Shown here piece after piece: positions 56,064-64,000 of a stretch of 64,000 nt of DNA (the stretch's first letter is position 1; every line of letters starts with the position of its first letter). The notes beneath the pieces are model-generated. The model made no database searches, was not told where the DNA came from, and saw only the letters and a list, made by a program, of their open reading frames with translations. Origin of the DNA: an uncultured Deefgea sp. (GTDB lineage: Bacteria; Pseudomonadota; Gammaproteobacteria; Burkholderiales; Chitinibacteraceae). The DNA lies in the NCBI RefSeq assembly GCF_947072475.1, contig NZ_CAMTIA010000004.1, positions 55,346 through 119,345 of the forward strand, written 5' to 3'. A program made the translations under genes and the position numbers.

Positions 56064-57083
56064 ATGGCAGACGATATTCTTTCTCAAGAAGAGGTCGATG
56101 CGCTACTGCGCGGTGTGACTGGTGAAGAGGACGATGGTGCCGATGACGTCGATCTATCGGCTGTCCGCAATTATGATATTGGTCGACAAGAACGGATTGT
56201 GCGTGGGCGGATGCCGACGCTGGAAATTATTAATGAACGCTTTGCGCGTAACTTACGTATTGCCTTATATAATTTTATGCGCCGTAATGCCGAAATTAGC
56301 GTCGGCCCAATTCGGGTGCAAAAATACAGTGAATTTATTCGCAATTTGGTGGTGCCAACCAATTTAAATATGATTCAAATGAAGCCCTTACGCGGTACGG
56401 GCTTATTTATTTTCGATCCGAATTTTGTTTTTTTAGTGGTGGATAATTTATTTGGTTCAGATGGTCGTTACCACGTCAGGGTTGAAGGGCGGGACTTTAC
56501 GCCAACAGAGCAGCGCATTATCCAGCGCTTGCTCGAAGTGGTTTTTGAAGAGTATCAAAAAGCCTGGAAGCCGGTGTTTGAGTGCGAATTTAGCTATATG
56601 CGCTCAGAAATGAATACGCAATTTGCCAATATTGCGACCCCAACCGAAGTCGTCGTGGCGTATACCTTTAAAATTGAATTGGGTGCTGGCGGTGGCGATT
56701 TTCACATCTGCTTACCGTATTCAATGATCGAACCGATTCGCGATATGTTGTATAGCTCGATGCAGACCGATCGCATTGAATCGGATAATCGCTGGTCATC
56801 GTTGTTGCGTAAACAACTACACCATGCTGACGTTAATCTGGTGGCCACCTTGGGTAACGCGAAAATTACTTTGGGCGACATTTTAAATTTAAAGACGGGC
56901 GATGTGATTTCTTTGGAAATTCCAGAAGCCATTATTGCATCAGTGGATAGCGTGCCAGTGCTTGAGTGTAAGTATGGTATTCTTAACGGTCAGTATGCAT
57001 TAAAAGTCGACAAAGTGCTGGGCTCGGCCGAGGCTTTAAACGGCGTGCAAGACGAAGAGAATAGCGGAGAAGGTAATGGCTGA
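56064..57083 (+). CDS. fliM: Flagellar motor switch protein FliM
   Basis: A 339-residue C-ring protein. The N-terminal ILSQEEVDALL is the CheY-P-binding segment. The middle domain has MPTLEIINERFARNLRIALYNFMRRNAEISV and GTGLFIFDPNFVFLVVDNLFGSDGR with the GxGxxxxDP-like motif. The C-terminal SpoA domain contacts FliN. It reverses motor rotation on CheY-P binding. It overlaps fliN by 8 bases. Confidence 0.97.
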   Translation: MADDILSQEEVDALLRGVTGEEDDGADDVDLSAVRNYDIGRQERIVRGRMPTLEIINERFARNLRIALYNFMRRNAEISVGPIRVQKYSEFIRNLVVPTNLNMIQMKPLRGTGLFIFDPNFVFLVVDNLFGSDGRYHVRVEGRDFTPTEQRIIQRLLEVVFEEYQKAWKPVFECEFSYMRSEMNTQFANIATPTEVVVAYTFKIELGAGGGDFHICLPYSMIEPIRDMLYSSMQTDRIESDNRWSSLLRKQLHHADVNLVATLGNAKITLGDILNLKTGDVISLEIPEAIIASVDSVPVLECKYGILNGQYALKVDKVLGSAEALNGVQDEENSGEGNG

Positions 57084-57510
57084 AGAAACCACGGGCGCAG
57101 CAGAAAATCCCGATGACATTATGGATGATTGGGCGGCGGCGTTAGCCGAGCAAGAGGTGACTGACGCCGCCACTGATACTGCCAGTACAGTACAAGCGGC
57201 GGATATTTTTCAGCGTTTTGATACGGCGACTGTGCCCACCAATGCGCCGAATAATATTGATATGATTTTGGATATCCCTGTCAATTTGACGGTGGAGCTG
57301 GGGCGCACCAAAATTGCAATTCGTAGTTTATTGCAGCTAGCACAAGGCTCAGTGGTTGAGCTTGATGGGATGGCGGGTGAACCGATGGATGTATTGGTAA
57401 ATGGTTGTTTGATTGCTCAGGGTGAGGTTGTGGTGGTGAATGATAAATTTGGTATTCGACTCACTGACATTATTACCCCTGCTGAGCGCATCCGTCGCTT
57501 GCATAAATAA
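57076..57510 (+). CDS. fliN: Flagellar motor switch protein FliN
   Basis: A 144-residue protein. An acidic N-terminal extension (about residues 1-60) is followed by the SpoA core IDMILDIPVNLTVELGRTKIAIRSLLQLAQGSVVELDGMAGEPMDVLVNGCLIAQGEVVVVNDKFGIRLTDI. It forms the base of the C-ring and helps dock export substrates via FliH. It overlaps fliM and is followed by fliO at a 9-base gap. Confidence 0.97.
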   Translation: MAEETTGAAENPDDIMDDWAAALAEQEVTDAATDTASTVQAADIFQRFDTATVPTNAPNNIDMILDIPVNLTVELGRTKIAIRSLLQLAQGSVVELDGMAGEPMDVLVNGCLIAQGEVVVVNDKFGIRLTDIITPAERIRRLHK

Positions 57511-57519
57511 CCCAATCAT

Positions 57520-57936
57520 ATGAATCTAATTCGATTGCTTTGCGGCAGCCTTGTGGGGCTGCCGTTCTCCGTTGTGGCGGCCACGGCAGCGCAAACTGCA
57601 CCGGGCCCTGGTGTGGGTCAGCTGATTCAAGTGATTTTGGCTTTATTGCTGGTGCTGGCGTGTATTGTGGGCGGCGCTTGGTTGATGCGCCGTTATGCCT
57701 TAGTACCTGGCGCTGGCAATTCCCATTTGCGCGTTGTTTCTGGCGTGATGGTGGGCACCAAAGAGCGGGTGGTGATTGTTGAGGTGGCTGGCACTTGGTT
57801 GGTGGTTGGTGTGACCCATCAGCAAGTTAATTTGCTGCATACCTTGGATAAGCCAGCGGATGCGGTGAGCACACCAGCACCCCCTGCATTTGCACAATGG
57901 CTGCAAGCGGCAATGGCTAAACGGAAGACCTCATGA
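57520..57936 (+). CDS. fliO: Flagellar biosynthesis protein FliO
   Basis: A 138-residue protein with a signal-like helix, then the FliO membrane helix [31 protein letters not shown], and a short cytoplasmic domain ([37 protein letters not shown]). FliO is the assembly scaffold for FliP. Position between fliN and fliP confirms the assignment. It overlaps fliP by 4 bases. Confidence 0.93.
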   Translation: MNLIRLLCGSLVGLPFSVVAATAAQTAPGPGVGQLIQVILALLLVLACIVGGAWLMRRYALVPGAGNSHLRVVSGVMVGTKERVVIVEVAGTWLVVGVTHQQVNLLHTLDKPADAVSTPAPPAFAQWLQAAMAKRKTS

Positions 57937-58679
57937 TGAAGAAAATCGTTCTACTCGCTGGGGTATTGCTGTGTCCAGTATTATTGGCTGCGGAACCTGC
58001 GGGTATACCCTTTATGAGTTCCTCACAAACGGCAGCTGGGACGGCGTATTCTTTGCCGATTCAAACCTTGCTGTTTATGACTGCGCTGGGCTTTATTCCG
58101 GCGATGTTGTTGATGATGACGTCGTTTACGCGAATTATCATTGTGCTGTCGTTACTGCGGCAAGCCTTGGGTACGATGCAAAGTCCGCCCAATCAGGTGA
58201 TTGTGGGTTTATCGCTGTTTTTGACGTTGTTTATTATGGCGCCGACGTTTGACAAGATGTACGCCACGGCCTATCAGCCTTTTTCGGAACAAAAAATCAC
58301 TTTTAATCAAGCCTTAGATCAAGGCGCAATTCCGCTCAAAGACTTTATGCTCAAGCAAACACGGCAAAAAGACTTGGCGTTTTTTATCGAGGTGTCCGGT
58401 GCCAAAGCACCGAATGGCCCAGAAGATGTGAGTTTGCGGGTGTTGGTACCGGCGTTTGTGACTAGCGAACTCAAAACAGCATTTCAAATTGGCTTTTTGG
58501 TCATTATTCCGTTTTTAATTATTGATTTAGTCATTGCCAGTATTTTGATGGCGATGGGGATGATGATGGTGTCTCCGGTGATTATTTCTTTGCCATTTAA
58601 AATTATGTTGTTTGTGTTGGTGGATGGCTGGACGCTGTTGATGGGGTCCTTGGTGCAAAGCTTTTATATTCCGAGTTAA
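57933..58679 (+). CDS. fliP: Flagellar export gate protein FliP
   Basis: A 248-residue export-gate subunit. A signal peptide ([17 protein letters not shown]) is followed by four membrane helices with [46 protein letters not shown] and a C-terminal [25 protein letters not shown]. It builds the FliP5-FliQ4-FliR1 channel. It is coupled to fliO and followed by fliQ at a 3-base gap. Confidence 0.97.
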   Translation: MMKKIVLLAGVLLCPVLLAAEPAGIPFMSSSQTAAGTAYSLPIQTLLFMTALGFIPAMLLMMTSFTRIIIVLSLLRQALGTMQSPPNQVIVGLSLFLTLFIMAPTFDKMYATAYQPFSEQKITFNQALDQGAIPLKDFMLKQTRQKDLAFFIEVSGAKAPNGPEDVSLRVLVPAFVTSELKTAFQIGFLVIIPFLIIDLVIASILMAMGMMMVSPVIISLPFKIMLFVLVDGWTLLMGSLVQSFYIPS

Positions 58680-58682
58680 TTC

Positions 58683-58952
58683 ATGACACCAGAAACGGTA
58701 GTGACTTTATTGCAAAGAGCGATGGAAGTAATGATTTTGCTGGGCGCGCCGGTGTTGCTCACGGCGCTCATTGCCGGTTTGATTGTGAGTATTTTTCAAG
58801 CGGCAACGCAGATTAATGAGGCGACGCTTTCTTTTATTCCCAAAATCCTCGCTTGTTTTTTGGTGCTGGTGCTCGCTTTGCCATGGATGATTGAAACCAT
58901 CAGCGATTACACTATCCGCCTGTATCAAAGCATTCCTCAGTTGATTGGATGA
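58683..58952 (+). CDS. fliQ: Flagellar export gate protein FliQ
   Basis: An 89-residue two-helix protein: MTPETVVTLLQRAMEVMILLGAPVLLTALIAGLIVSIFQAATQINEATLSFIPKILA, the full FliQ signature. It wraps FliP in the export gate. It overlaps fliR by 4 bases. Confidence 0.97.
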   Translation: MTPETVVTLLQRAMEVMILLGAPVLLTALIAGLIVSIFQAATQINEATLSFIPKILACFLVLVLALPWMIETISDYTIRLYQSIPQLIG

Positions 58953-59737
58953 TTACGGTCACTCAAGTCCAAATTGAAATTTGGCTGGCGTTGTTCTGGT
59001 GGCCATTCTTACGTATTTTGGGTTTGTTGCTGGCGGATCCATTTTTTTCCAGCCGCGCAATCCCGATTAAAGTGCGTGTCAGCTTGGCATTATTGCTCAC
59101 GGTGCTGGTGGCACCTTTGCTGCCGACGATGCCCAGCGTTGCCGTGGTCTCTCCCGAAGGCATGCTGATTGCGCTGCGGGAACTCTTGATCGGCCTCGCA
59201 ATGGGTTTTGTGATGCGGCTAATTTTTAGCGGGGTGGAGCTGGCTGGGCATTTGTCGGGTTTGCAAATGGGTTTGGGTTTTGCGACGTTTTATTCGCCGC
59301 AAAGCGCCACCAATAGTTTGGTGATTTCTCAATTGATGAGTTTATTTATGCTGCTGGCGTTTTTGTCCATTAGCGGGCATTTAATGGTGTTGCAGGTATT
59401 AATTGACAGTATGGTGCAGCTGCCGGTGGGGGGTATATCGGTTTCGGCCAGTGGATTCAAACAAATTGCGAATTTAGGTGCGATTGTGTTTCGCACTGCG
59501 GTGCTGTTGTCCTTGCCGGTGTTGGCGGCGTTATTGATTACCAATTTAGCCATTGGGGTGATGACGCGGGCTGCGCCGCAGTTAAATGTATTTGCAGTGG
59601 GTTTTCCACTGACTTTGGCCGTGGGTTTTGCGGCAATGTATTTTTCTTTACCGATGCTGGTGCCGCATATTGATCAAGCGCTGGTCAGTTACACCCGATA
59701 TATCAGCCAGATATTGACGGCGTTTAGCCAGAAGTAA
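58949..59737 (+). CDS. fliR: Flagellar export gate protein FliR
   Basis: A 262-residue protein with about six membrane helices: WWPFLRILGLLLADPFFSSRAIPIKVRVSLALLLTVLVAP, then GMLIALRELLIGLAMGFVMRLIFSGVELAGHLSGLQMGLGFATFYSP. It completes the FliPQR gate. It is the last gene of the fliK-fliR unit; I see no intrinsic terminator before the folE2 promoter. Confidence 0.96.
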   Translation: MITVTQVQIEIWLALFWWPFLRILGLLLADPFFSSRAIPIKVRVSLALLLTVLVAPLLPTMPSVAVVSPEGMLIALRELLIGLAMGFVMRLIFSGVELAGHLSGLQMGLGFATFYSPQSATNSLVISQLMSLFMLLAFLSISGHLMVLQVLIDSMVQLPVGGISVSASGFKQIANLGAIVFRTAVLLSLPVLAALLITNLAIGVMTRAAPQLNVFAVGFPLTLAVGFAAMYFSLPMLVPHIDQALVSYTRYISQILTAFSQK

Positions 59738-59771
59738 TCGTTGCGATTGATAAATGCAATTCCCGACTGGT

Positions 59772-59800
59772 TTGCTCGGGTATTGCGCTCAGGGTATAAT
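59772..59800 (+). promoter_or_regulatory. Sigma70-type promoter of folE2
   Basis: TTGCTC, a 17-base spacer and TATAAT lead toward the folE2 ATG 38 bases beyond. Confidence 0.8.
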
Positions 59801-59837
59801 CAATTCATCCAATTAATTCTTTTGAAGTGAGATTCTG

Positions 59838-60626
59838 ATGAGCGTGGTTATTGCCGACGTGCAAAACACAGTGGATACCCGCAATATTGCGATTAACAAA
59901 GTCGGTATCAAATCGATCCGCCATCCAGTGCAAGTCGCGGATCGCGCGGATGGGGTGCAACATACGGTTGCTACTTTTGATATGTATGTCTTTTTGCCGC
60001 AACACTTCAAAGGCACGCATATGTCGCGCTTTGTTGAGATTTTAAATAGTCACAACAAAGAAATTTCAGTGGAATCATTTGAAACCATTTTGCGTGAAAT
60101 GTGTGAGCGTTTAGAGGCTGAGGCCGGTTATTTAGAAATGCGCTTCCCATTTTTTATCGATAAAACGGCACCAGTTTCAGGGGTAAAAAGCCTGCTTGAC
60201 TATGATGTTTCGTTGATTGGCGAGTTAAAAGACGGCGTGTTTACACAAACACTCAAAGTCCTTGTGCCAGTGACGAGTCTTTGCCCTTGCTCGAAAAAAA
60301 TCTCCGCGTATGGCGCACATAATCAGCGTTCTCACGTGACCGTTAGTGCCACTTTGGGTCGGAATGTGTGGATCGAAGAAATCGTTGAGATGGTTGAAAA
60401 ACAAGCTTCTTGCGAGTTGTATGGCTTATTAAAACGCCCAGACGAAAAATACGTGACCGAGCGTGCTTACGACAATCCGAAGTTTGTCGAAGACATGGTG
60501 CGCGATGTGGCCGCCAGTTTGAATGATGAGCCACGGGTTGTAGCCTATGTGGTTGAATCGGAAAACTTTGAATCGATTCATAATCATTCAGCCTATGCCT
60601 TGATTGAACACGATAAACGCGCTTAA
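59838..60626 (+). CDS. folE2: GTP cyclohydrolase FolE2 (type IB)
   Basis: A 262-residue tunnelling-fold enzyme that makes dihydroneopterin triphosphate from GTP for folate synthesis. Cys149 in [12 protein letters not shown] is the metal-binding catalytic residue, and QRSHVTVS and [15 protein letters not shown] are family motifs. Type IB uses metals other than zinc and in some bacteria is made under zinc limitation; no clear Zur box is seen here, so this may be the housekeeping enzyme. It has its own promoter and a strong terminator. Confidence 0.95.
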   Translation: MSVVIADVQNTVDTRNIAINKVGIKSIRHPVQVADRADGVQHTVATFDMYVFLPQHFKGTHMSRFVEILNSHNKEISVESFETILREMCERLEAEAGYLEMRFPFFIDKTAPVSGVKSLLDYDVSLIGELKDGVFTQTLKVLVPVTSLCPCSKKISAYGAHNQRSHVTVSATLGRNVWIEEIVEMVEKQASCELYGLLKRPDEKYVTERAYDNPKFVEDMVRDVAASLNDEPRVVAYVVESENFESIHNHSAYALIEHDKRA

Positions 60627-60646
60627 TTTGCACGGCTTAAAATATT

Positions 60647-60675
60647 AAAAAAGGCGCCCAGTGGCGCCTTTTTTT
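60647..60675 (+). terminator. Intrinsic terminator of folE2
   Basis: The stem AAAAAGGCGCC/GGCGCCTTTTT with a CAGT loop and a T run. The next ribosome-binding site begins at the very next base. Confidence 0.93.
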
Positions 60676-60685
60676 GAGGTTGCGA

Positions 60686-60886
60686 ATGTATATCTTATTG
60701 ATTGGCTACTTGTTTGTGATTGTGATGTTTGCCGCTGTGGTTGGCGCGAGCAATTGGGTGCTTGGGTTGTTTTTCTTTACGACCTTGGCGGTGTTGCCAA
60801 CATGGCTGATTTTTTGGCTGAAACGTAGTATGCAAAAGAAAAAAGTAGAAACTAAACTCGAGCAACAAAATTTAGAACAAGAATAA
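60686..60886 (+). CDS. Small two-helix inner-membrane protein
   Basis: A 66-residue protein: two hydrophobic helices (ILLIGYLFVIVMFAAVVGASNWVLGLFFFTTLAVLPTWLIFWL) followed by a charged tail KRSMQKKKVETKLEQQNLEQE. GAGG at 6-nt spacing supports the ATG. The ribosome-binding site starts right after the T run of the folE2 terminator, so expression depends on terminator readthrough or on a promoter inside folE2. I know no named family. Confidence 0.7.
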   Translation: MYILLIGYLFVIVMFAAVVGASNWVLGLFFFTTLAVLPTWLIFWLKRSMQKKKVETKLEQQNLEQE

Positions 60887-60935
60887 GTTGTTAAGCCATT
60901 GTTTACTTATCGTCTTAATATGGCGATATGAATAA

Positions 60936-60984
60936 GGGTATTTGATCGCAAGCCATTGTGAATATGATTTGCGATCAAATACCC
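60936..60984. repeat. 49-nt palindromic intergenic element (copy 8), near-perfect
   Basis: GGGTATTTGATCGCAA and TTGCGATCAAATACCC form a perfect 16-bp stem around a 17-base loop, the best-preserved copy. The right end continues ATTATT, giving ATACCCATTA, the mirror of the TAATGGGTAT left end of copies 3 and 5. The following 95 bases hold small stems (CCAGCT/AGCTGG) and a GACGCCTT...CCAGTACT block shared with copy 4. Confidence 0.75.
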
Positions 60985-61079
60985 ATTATTTAGGTAGATA
61001 AAGTTTTTATACTTTGCAGTATTCAGACCAGCTACCAAGCTGGGACGCCTTACTCTAGAACGCCAGTACTCGTACCGAG

Positions 61080-61805
61080 TTATTCAAGCCAAATCAAGCT
61101 GGCCATGCGGCCTGTGATGCCGTCGCGACGATAGGAAAAATAATTGTCGCTATCGGTATAGGTACACTCGCCGCCACCATAAATGGCCGTAATACCGAGC
61201 GTATTAAGGCGTTGGCGTGCCAATAAATACATATTAGCCAGCCATTTTCCATTGGCGTTGGCAGTAAATGCGGCAGCAGCAGCGGCATTATGCTCGATAA
61301 AAGCGGCTCTCACTTCATCGCCCACTTCAAAAGCACTCGGCCCAATAGCTGGCCCCAACCACGCCATTAAAGTATTACTAGGAACAGCCATAGCATGCAC
61401 GGTGTTTTCAATTACGCCATCACAAAGGCCGCGCCAACCGGCATGCGCCGCAGCAACCACAGTCCCGTGCTGATCACACAGTAAAACCGGCAAACAATCG
61501 GCAGTCATTACGACACAGACTGCGCCTTTAGTGCGGCTAATGCTGGCATCGGCCTCGATGGGCGCATGAATTTCTGCGGCATCGACCACGATGGTGCTGT
61601 GGGTTTGCTTGAGCCAAGCAGCAGGGTGGGGCAGTTGTAGCCGATTGGCCATGACGGACTGGATCTCATCGCCAACATGGTCGCCCAGATTGAAGCTGGC
61701 ATAAGGCGCCACGCTGACGCCGCCATGCCGCGTGGTTTGTTTGGCCTGCACATTCGCAGGGGCGGGCCAGATTGGATTGAGTAGGTGTGTATTATTCACG
61801 AACAT
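61080..61805 (-). CDS. pgeF: Peptidoglycan editing factor PgeF (YfiH, laccase-like fold)
   Basis: A 241-residue protein with the Cu-oxidase_4 motifs: TRHGGVSVAPYASFNLG, TADCLPVLLC, AHAGWRGL and GPAIGPSAFEVGDEV. In E. coli it removes L-Ser-containing peptidoglycan precursors; earlier it was called polyphenol oxidase or laccase domain protein. I chose the ATG before FVNNTHLLNP, which overlaps the end of rluD by 14 bases. It is translated together with rluD, as in many proteobacteria. Confidence 0.93.
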   Translation of the reverse strand: MFVNNTHLLNPIWPAPANVQAKQTTRHGGVSVAPYASFNLGDHVGDEIQSVMANRLQLPHPAAWLKQTHSTIVVDAAEIHAPIEADASISRTKGAVCVVMTADCLPVLLCDQHGTVVAAAHAGWRGLCDGVIENTVHAMAVPSNTLMAWLGPAIGPSAFEVGDEVRAAFIEHNAAAAAAFTANANGKWLANMYLLARQRLNTLGITAIYGGGECTYTDSDNYFSYRRDGITGRMASLIWLE

Positions 61806-62847
61806 AGATAAGTTCACAGTCATGCTCGTCTTCGCCTTCATCATCGTCGTCGAAATCGTCTTGGCTTAATCCCACATCGGCGCGCAAAGTCCCAATCAGT
61901 TGCTCTAAATCAAATGGAATTGCCGCTTTCCACGTCATGGTTTTACCACTCTCAGGATGAACTAAAGAGAGTTTTCTGGCATGCAATGCTTGGCGATTCA
62001 GTTCGTCCAGTGCCATACGTACTTCGCTACTGGTATCCATTTTAGGCGCAACGCCATACACCGGGTCAGCAGCGAGTGGATGTTTAATATGGGCCATATG
62101 TACGCGAATTTGATGGGTACGACCGGTTTCTAAGCGGCATTCAATCATCGTGTAAGCGTTAAAACGTTCTAAAACATGGTAATGCGTAATCGAAGGTTTA
62201 CCACTGCGAACCACTGCCATTTTGACGCGGTCTTTCGGGTGACGACCAATCGGCGCATCCACCGTGCCATCGGCATGGATTAGACCGTTGGCAACGGCAA
62301 TATAATGGCGTTTAACGCTGCGTTCTTGTAATTGATTGACCAAGTGCACTTGCGCTTGCAGTGTGCGCGCCACCACCATTAAACCGCTGGTTTCTTTATC
62401 CAGACGATGGACAATGCCTGCGCGTGGGATTTGACGCAGTTCAGGGTAATGAAACAGTAGGGCGTTTAATAAAGTCCCCGACCAATTGCCGCTACCCGGG
62501 TGAACCACTAAGCCGGCTGGTTTGTTAATAATAATAATGGTGGCGTCTTCGTATAAGACATCGAGCTCGATGTCTTCGGCTTCAAACGCCACTTCGTTGG
62601 GGTCGGGCTGCACGTCGACTTTAAGCGTTTCTCCTCCCCAGAGTTTGGTTTTTGGTAGCGCAGTTGCGTCATCTACCCAAACCCGCCCGTCTTTAATCCA
62701 CGTAGTCAAGCGGCTACGGGAAAAATCAGGCAAAATCTTCGCTAAAGCAGCGTCCAAGCGTGTACCTGCCAAGTCGGCGGGCACAGACAAAACACGGATG
62801 TCTGCGAAGTCGTTATAATCGTTGAGTTCAATATCGGATTGCATCAT
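61792..62847 (-). CDS. rluD: 23S rRNA pseudouridine synthase RluD
   Basis: A 351-residue enzyme that makes pseudouridines 1911, 1915 and 1917 in 23S rRNA helix 69. An S4 domain (about residues 20-90, TRLDAALAKILPDFSRSRLTTWIKDGRV) is followed by the catalytic core with VVHPGSGNWSGTLLNALLFH and the Asp of GIVHRLDKETSG. The last 25 residues are strongly acidic (SQDDFDDDDEGEDEHD), beyond the family core. The start codon overlaps that of the divergent bamD gene (CATG), so there is no spacer between the two genes. Confidence 0.96.
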   Translation of the reverse strand: MMQSDIELNDYNDFADIRVLSVPADLAGTRLDAALAKILPDFSRSRLTTWIKDGRVWVDDATALPKTKLWGGETLKVDVQPDPNEVAFEAEDIELDVLYEDATIIIINKPAGLVVHPGSGNWSGTLLNALLFHYPELRQIPRAGIVHRLDKETSGLMVVARTLQAQVHLVNQLQERSVKRHYIAVANGLIHADGTVDAPIGRHPKDRVKMAVVRSGKPSITHYHVLERFNAYTMIECRLETGRTHQIRVHMAHIKHPLAADPVYGVAPKMDTSSEVRMALDELNRQALHARKLSLVHPESGKTMTWKAAIPFDLEQLIGTLRADVGLSQDDFDDDDEGEDEHDCELIYVRE

Positions 62848-63649
62848 GACTAAGATTCTACCGCGAATCCTGATTTCTGCCTTGTTAGTTAGCCTAATGG
62901 CAGGATGTTCTTCGCTTAATAATGAAAAACCTGATGAAACTCAGGGCTGGAGCGCCGAGAAATTGTTCTCAGCGGCTAAATCTGAGCAAGTAAGCCGCAG
63001 CTATGACGCGTCCAATAAGCTATTGGAAAAATTAGAAGCCCGTTTCCCCTATGGCCGCTATGCACAACAAGCGCAATTGGAAATGGGGTACAACTATTAT
63101 AAAGATCAAGAGCCTGCTTTGGCCTTGGCGGCAATTGATCGTTTTATTAAGCAAAATCCAAGTCACCCTAGTTTGGATTACGCTTTGTACCTGAAAGGCT
63201 TAGTGACTTTTAATGAGTCGCAAGGTTTTATGTCGTCGATGTCCAAGCAAGACATGTCCGAGCGCGACCCCAAGGCCGCGAAAGAGTCTTTTAATTCTTT
63301 TCGTGATTTAGTCCAGCGTTACCCAGACAGTAAATATGCGCGTGATGCCGAAATTCGGATGGGGTATTTAATTGGCGCAATGGCTAAATATGAATTGCAC
63401 GTTGGACGTTATTATTTTCAACGCGGGGCTTATTTAGCTGCAGCCAACCGTGGCCGTGCTTTGCTGGATAATTATGCCAATACCAAGCAAGTTGAAGATG
63501 CATTAGGTTTGATGATTCAATCTTACGATAAGCTGGGTATGAAGGAATTAAGCGCAGATACCCGCCGAGTTTTATTGCAAAACTATCCAAATTCGAAGGC
63601 TGCGGACGTGAACTTTGAAACAGATCCTTATTGGTGGGCGCCGATTTAA
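62846..63649 (+). CDS. bamD: BamD outer-membrane assembly lipoprotein (ComL)
   Basis: A 267-residue lipoprotein. The signal peptide ends SLMAGCSS with the lipidated Cys. Tetratricopeptide-like helices follow: SYDASNKLLEKLEARFPYGRYAQQAQLEMGYNYYKDQEPALALAAIDRFIKQNPSHPSLDYALYLKGL, the BamD signature. It is the essential BAM-complex subunit that binds BamA and substrate beta-barrels; the Neisseria homologue is ComL. The ATG start overlaps the divergent rluD start by two bases. Confidence 0.96.
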   Translation: MTKILPRILISALLVSLMAGCSSLNNEKPDETQGWSAEKLFSAAKSEQVSRSYDASNKLLEKLEARFPYGRYAQQAQLEMGYNYYKDQEPALALAAIDRFIKQNPSHPSLDYALYLKGLVTFNESQGFMSSMSKQDMSERDPKAAKESFNSFRDLVQRYPDSKYARDAEIRMGYLIGAMAKYELHVGRYYFQRGAYLAAANRGRALLDNYANTKQVEDALGLMIQSYDKLGMKELSADTRRVLLQNYPNSKAADVNFETDPYWWAPI

Positions 63650-63678
63650 AAATAAGTGCAGAATAAATCAAAGAGGGC

Positions 63679-63707
63679 TTGACGTACTTTAAATTGCCGT
63701 CTATTAT
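63679..63707 (+). promoter_or_regulatory. Promoter of the tRNA array
   Basis: TTGACG, a 17-base spacer and TATTAT lie just before the first tRNA gene. Confidence 0.82.
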
Positions 63708-63719
63708 TCTGCTCTCTCT

Positions 63720-63795
<76 letters not shown>

Positions 63796-63840
63796 GTTTG
63801 GTTTAATTGATGGTTTATGCATCAATTAAATAAGATTTAA

Positions 63841-63915
63841 GTTCCCATAGTTTAGCGGTTAGAACACTGCCCTTTCACGGCGGCGGCCGGGGTTCGATTC
63901 CCCGTGGGAACGCCA
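63841..63915 (+). tRNA. tRNA-Glu (TTC)
   Basis: A cloverleaf with acceptor GTTCCCA/TGGGAAC, anticodon loop CTTTCAC (anticodon TTC), T arm CGGGG/CCCCG and encoded CCA. It reads GAA and GAG. Confidence 0.96.
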
Positions 63916-63945
63916 GTTTTAAGTTGTATGTTTAATTGTAAGTGC

Positions 63946-64000
<55 letters not shown>

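Noticed and set aside
58003..58012. GGTATACC-like palindrome in fliP
   Set aside because: It lies within conserved coding sequence and lacks the 49-nt body, so it is not an element copy.
59838..60626. Zinc-limitation (Zur) control of folE2
   Set aside because: Known in some bacteria, but I see no convincing Zur-type palindrome in the promoter region.

Overview
The window looks like chromosomal DNA of a betaproteobacterium of the order Neisseriales, probably near Chitinibacter, Deefgea or Iodobacter. This rests on the gene complement: a Neisseriales-type bamD/rluD divergent pair, a dRS3-like repeat, a secreted chitobiase and moderate GC. It is inference, not a database match. Nearly all genes are ordinary housekeeping, flagellar or envelope genes, with a few accessory patches.

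Layout. 1-17.8 kb: the end of a GH3 hexosaminidase, a GH20 chitobiase, an MCP, DegV, a broken AraC gene, an EamA transporter, an unusual lysine-rich secreted protein, an NhaR-like LysR regulator, two paralogous membrane-anchored zinc-ribbon proteins, an HPF-like protein, htpX behind an unannotated 43-codon ORF, argS, a hybrid histidine kinase and a small outer-membrane-type protein. 17.8-23.6 kb: uvrB, a frameshifted YiiX-like pseudogene, a glycine-zipper protein, and a PepSY/response regulator/sensor kinase unit. 23.7-30.5 kb: a complete type I Wadjet (JetABCD) anti-plasmid defence locus, followed by a decayed IS66 transposase end. 30.9-38.8 kb: the acetate uptake and activation block (acs, exonuclease, DUF294 protein, actP, DUF485 protein) with a divergent LysR gene. 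39-42.8 kb: rpmB-rpmG, ftsK and an acyltransferase. 43-59.7 kb: a flagellar region (a MotA homologue, fliA, flhG, flhF, flhA, flhB on the minus strand; fliK to fliR on the plus strand) interrupted by an Mla-type lipid transport operon. 59.8-64 kb: folE2, a small membrane protein, pgeF, rluD, bamD and an Ala-Glu-Ala tRNA array that runs off the window.

The least expected signal is a dispersed family of intergenic palindromes, almost all 49 nt long (one or two copies can be read a base or two shorter). Their outer ends resemble GGGTAT and ATACCC, their arms pair imperfectly, and their interiors differ but are related. I count eight near-full-length copies (6228, 20284, 23612, 25245, 38837, 42920, 52852, 60936) and one short form (13235). 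Some abut stop codons. One supplies the flhB stop codon, and one lies inside the Wadjet operon between jetA and jetB.

The Wadjet system is known from other bacteria; what is unusual here is its setting. The palindrome family, the paired zinc-ribbon proteins, the secreted basic protein and the htpX leader ORF are the items I could not assign to anything described.
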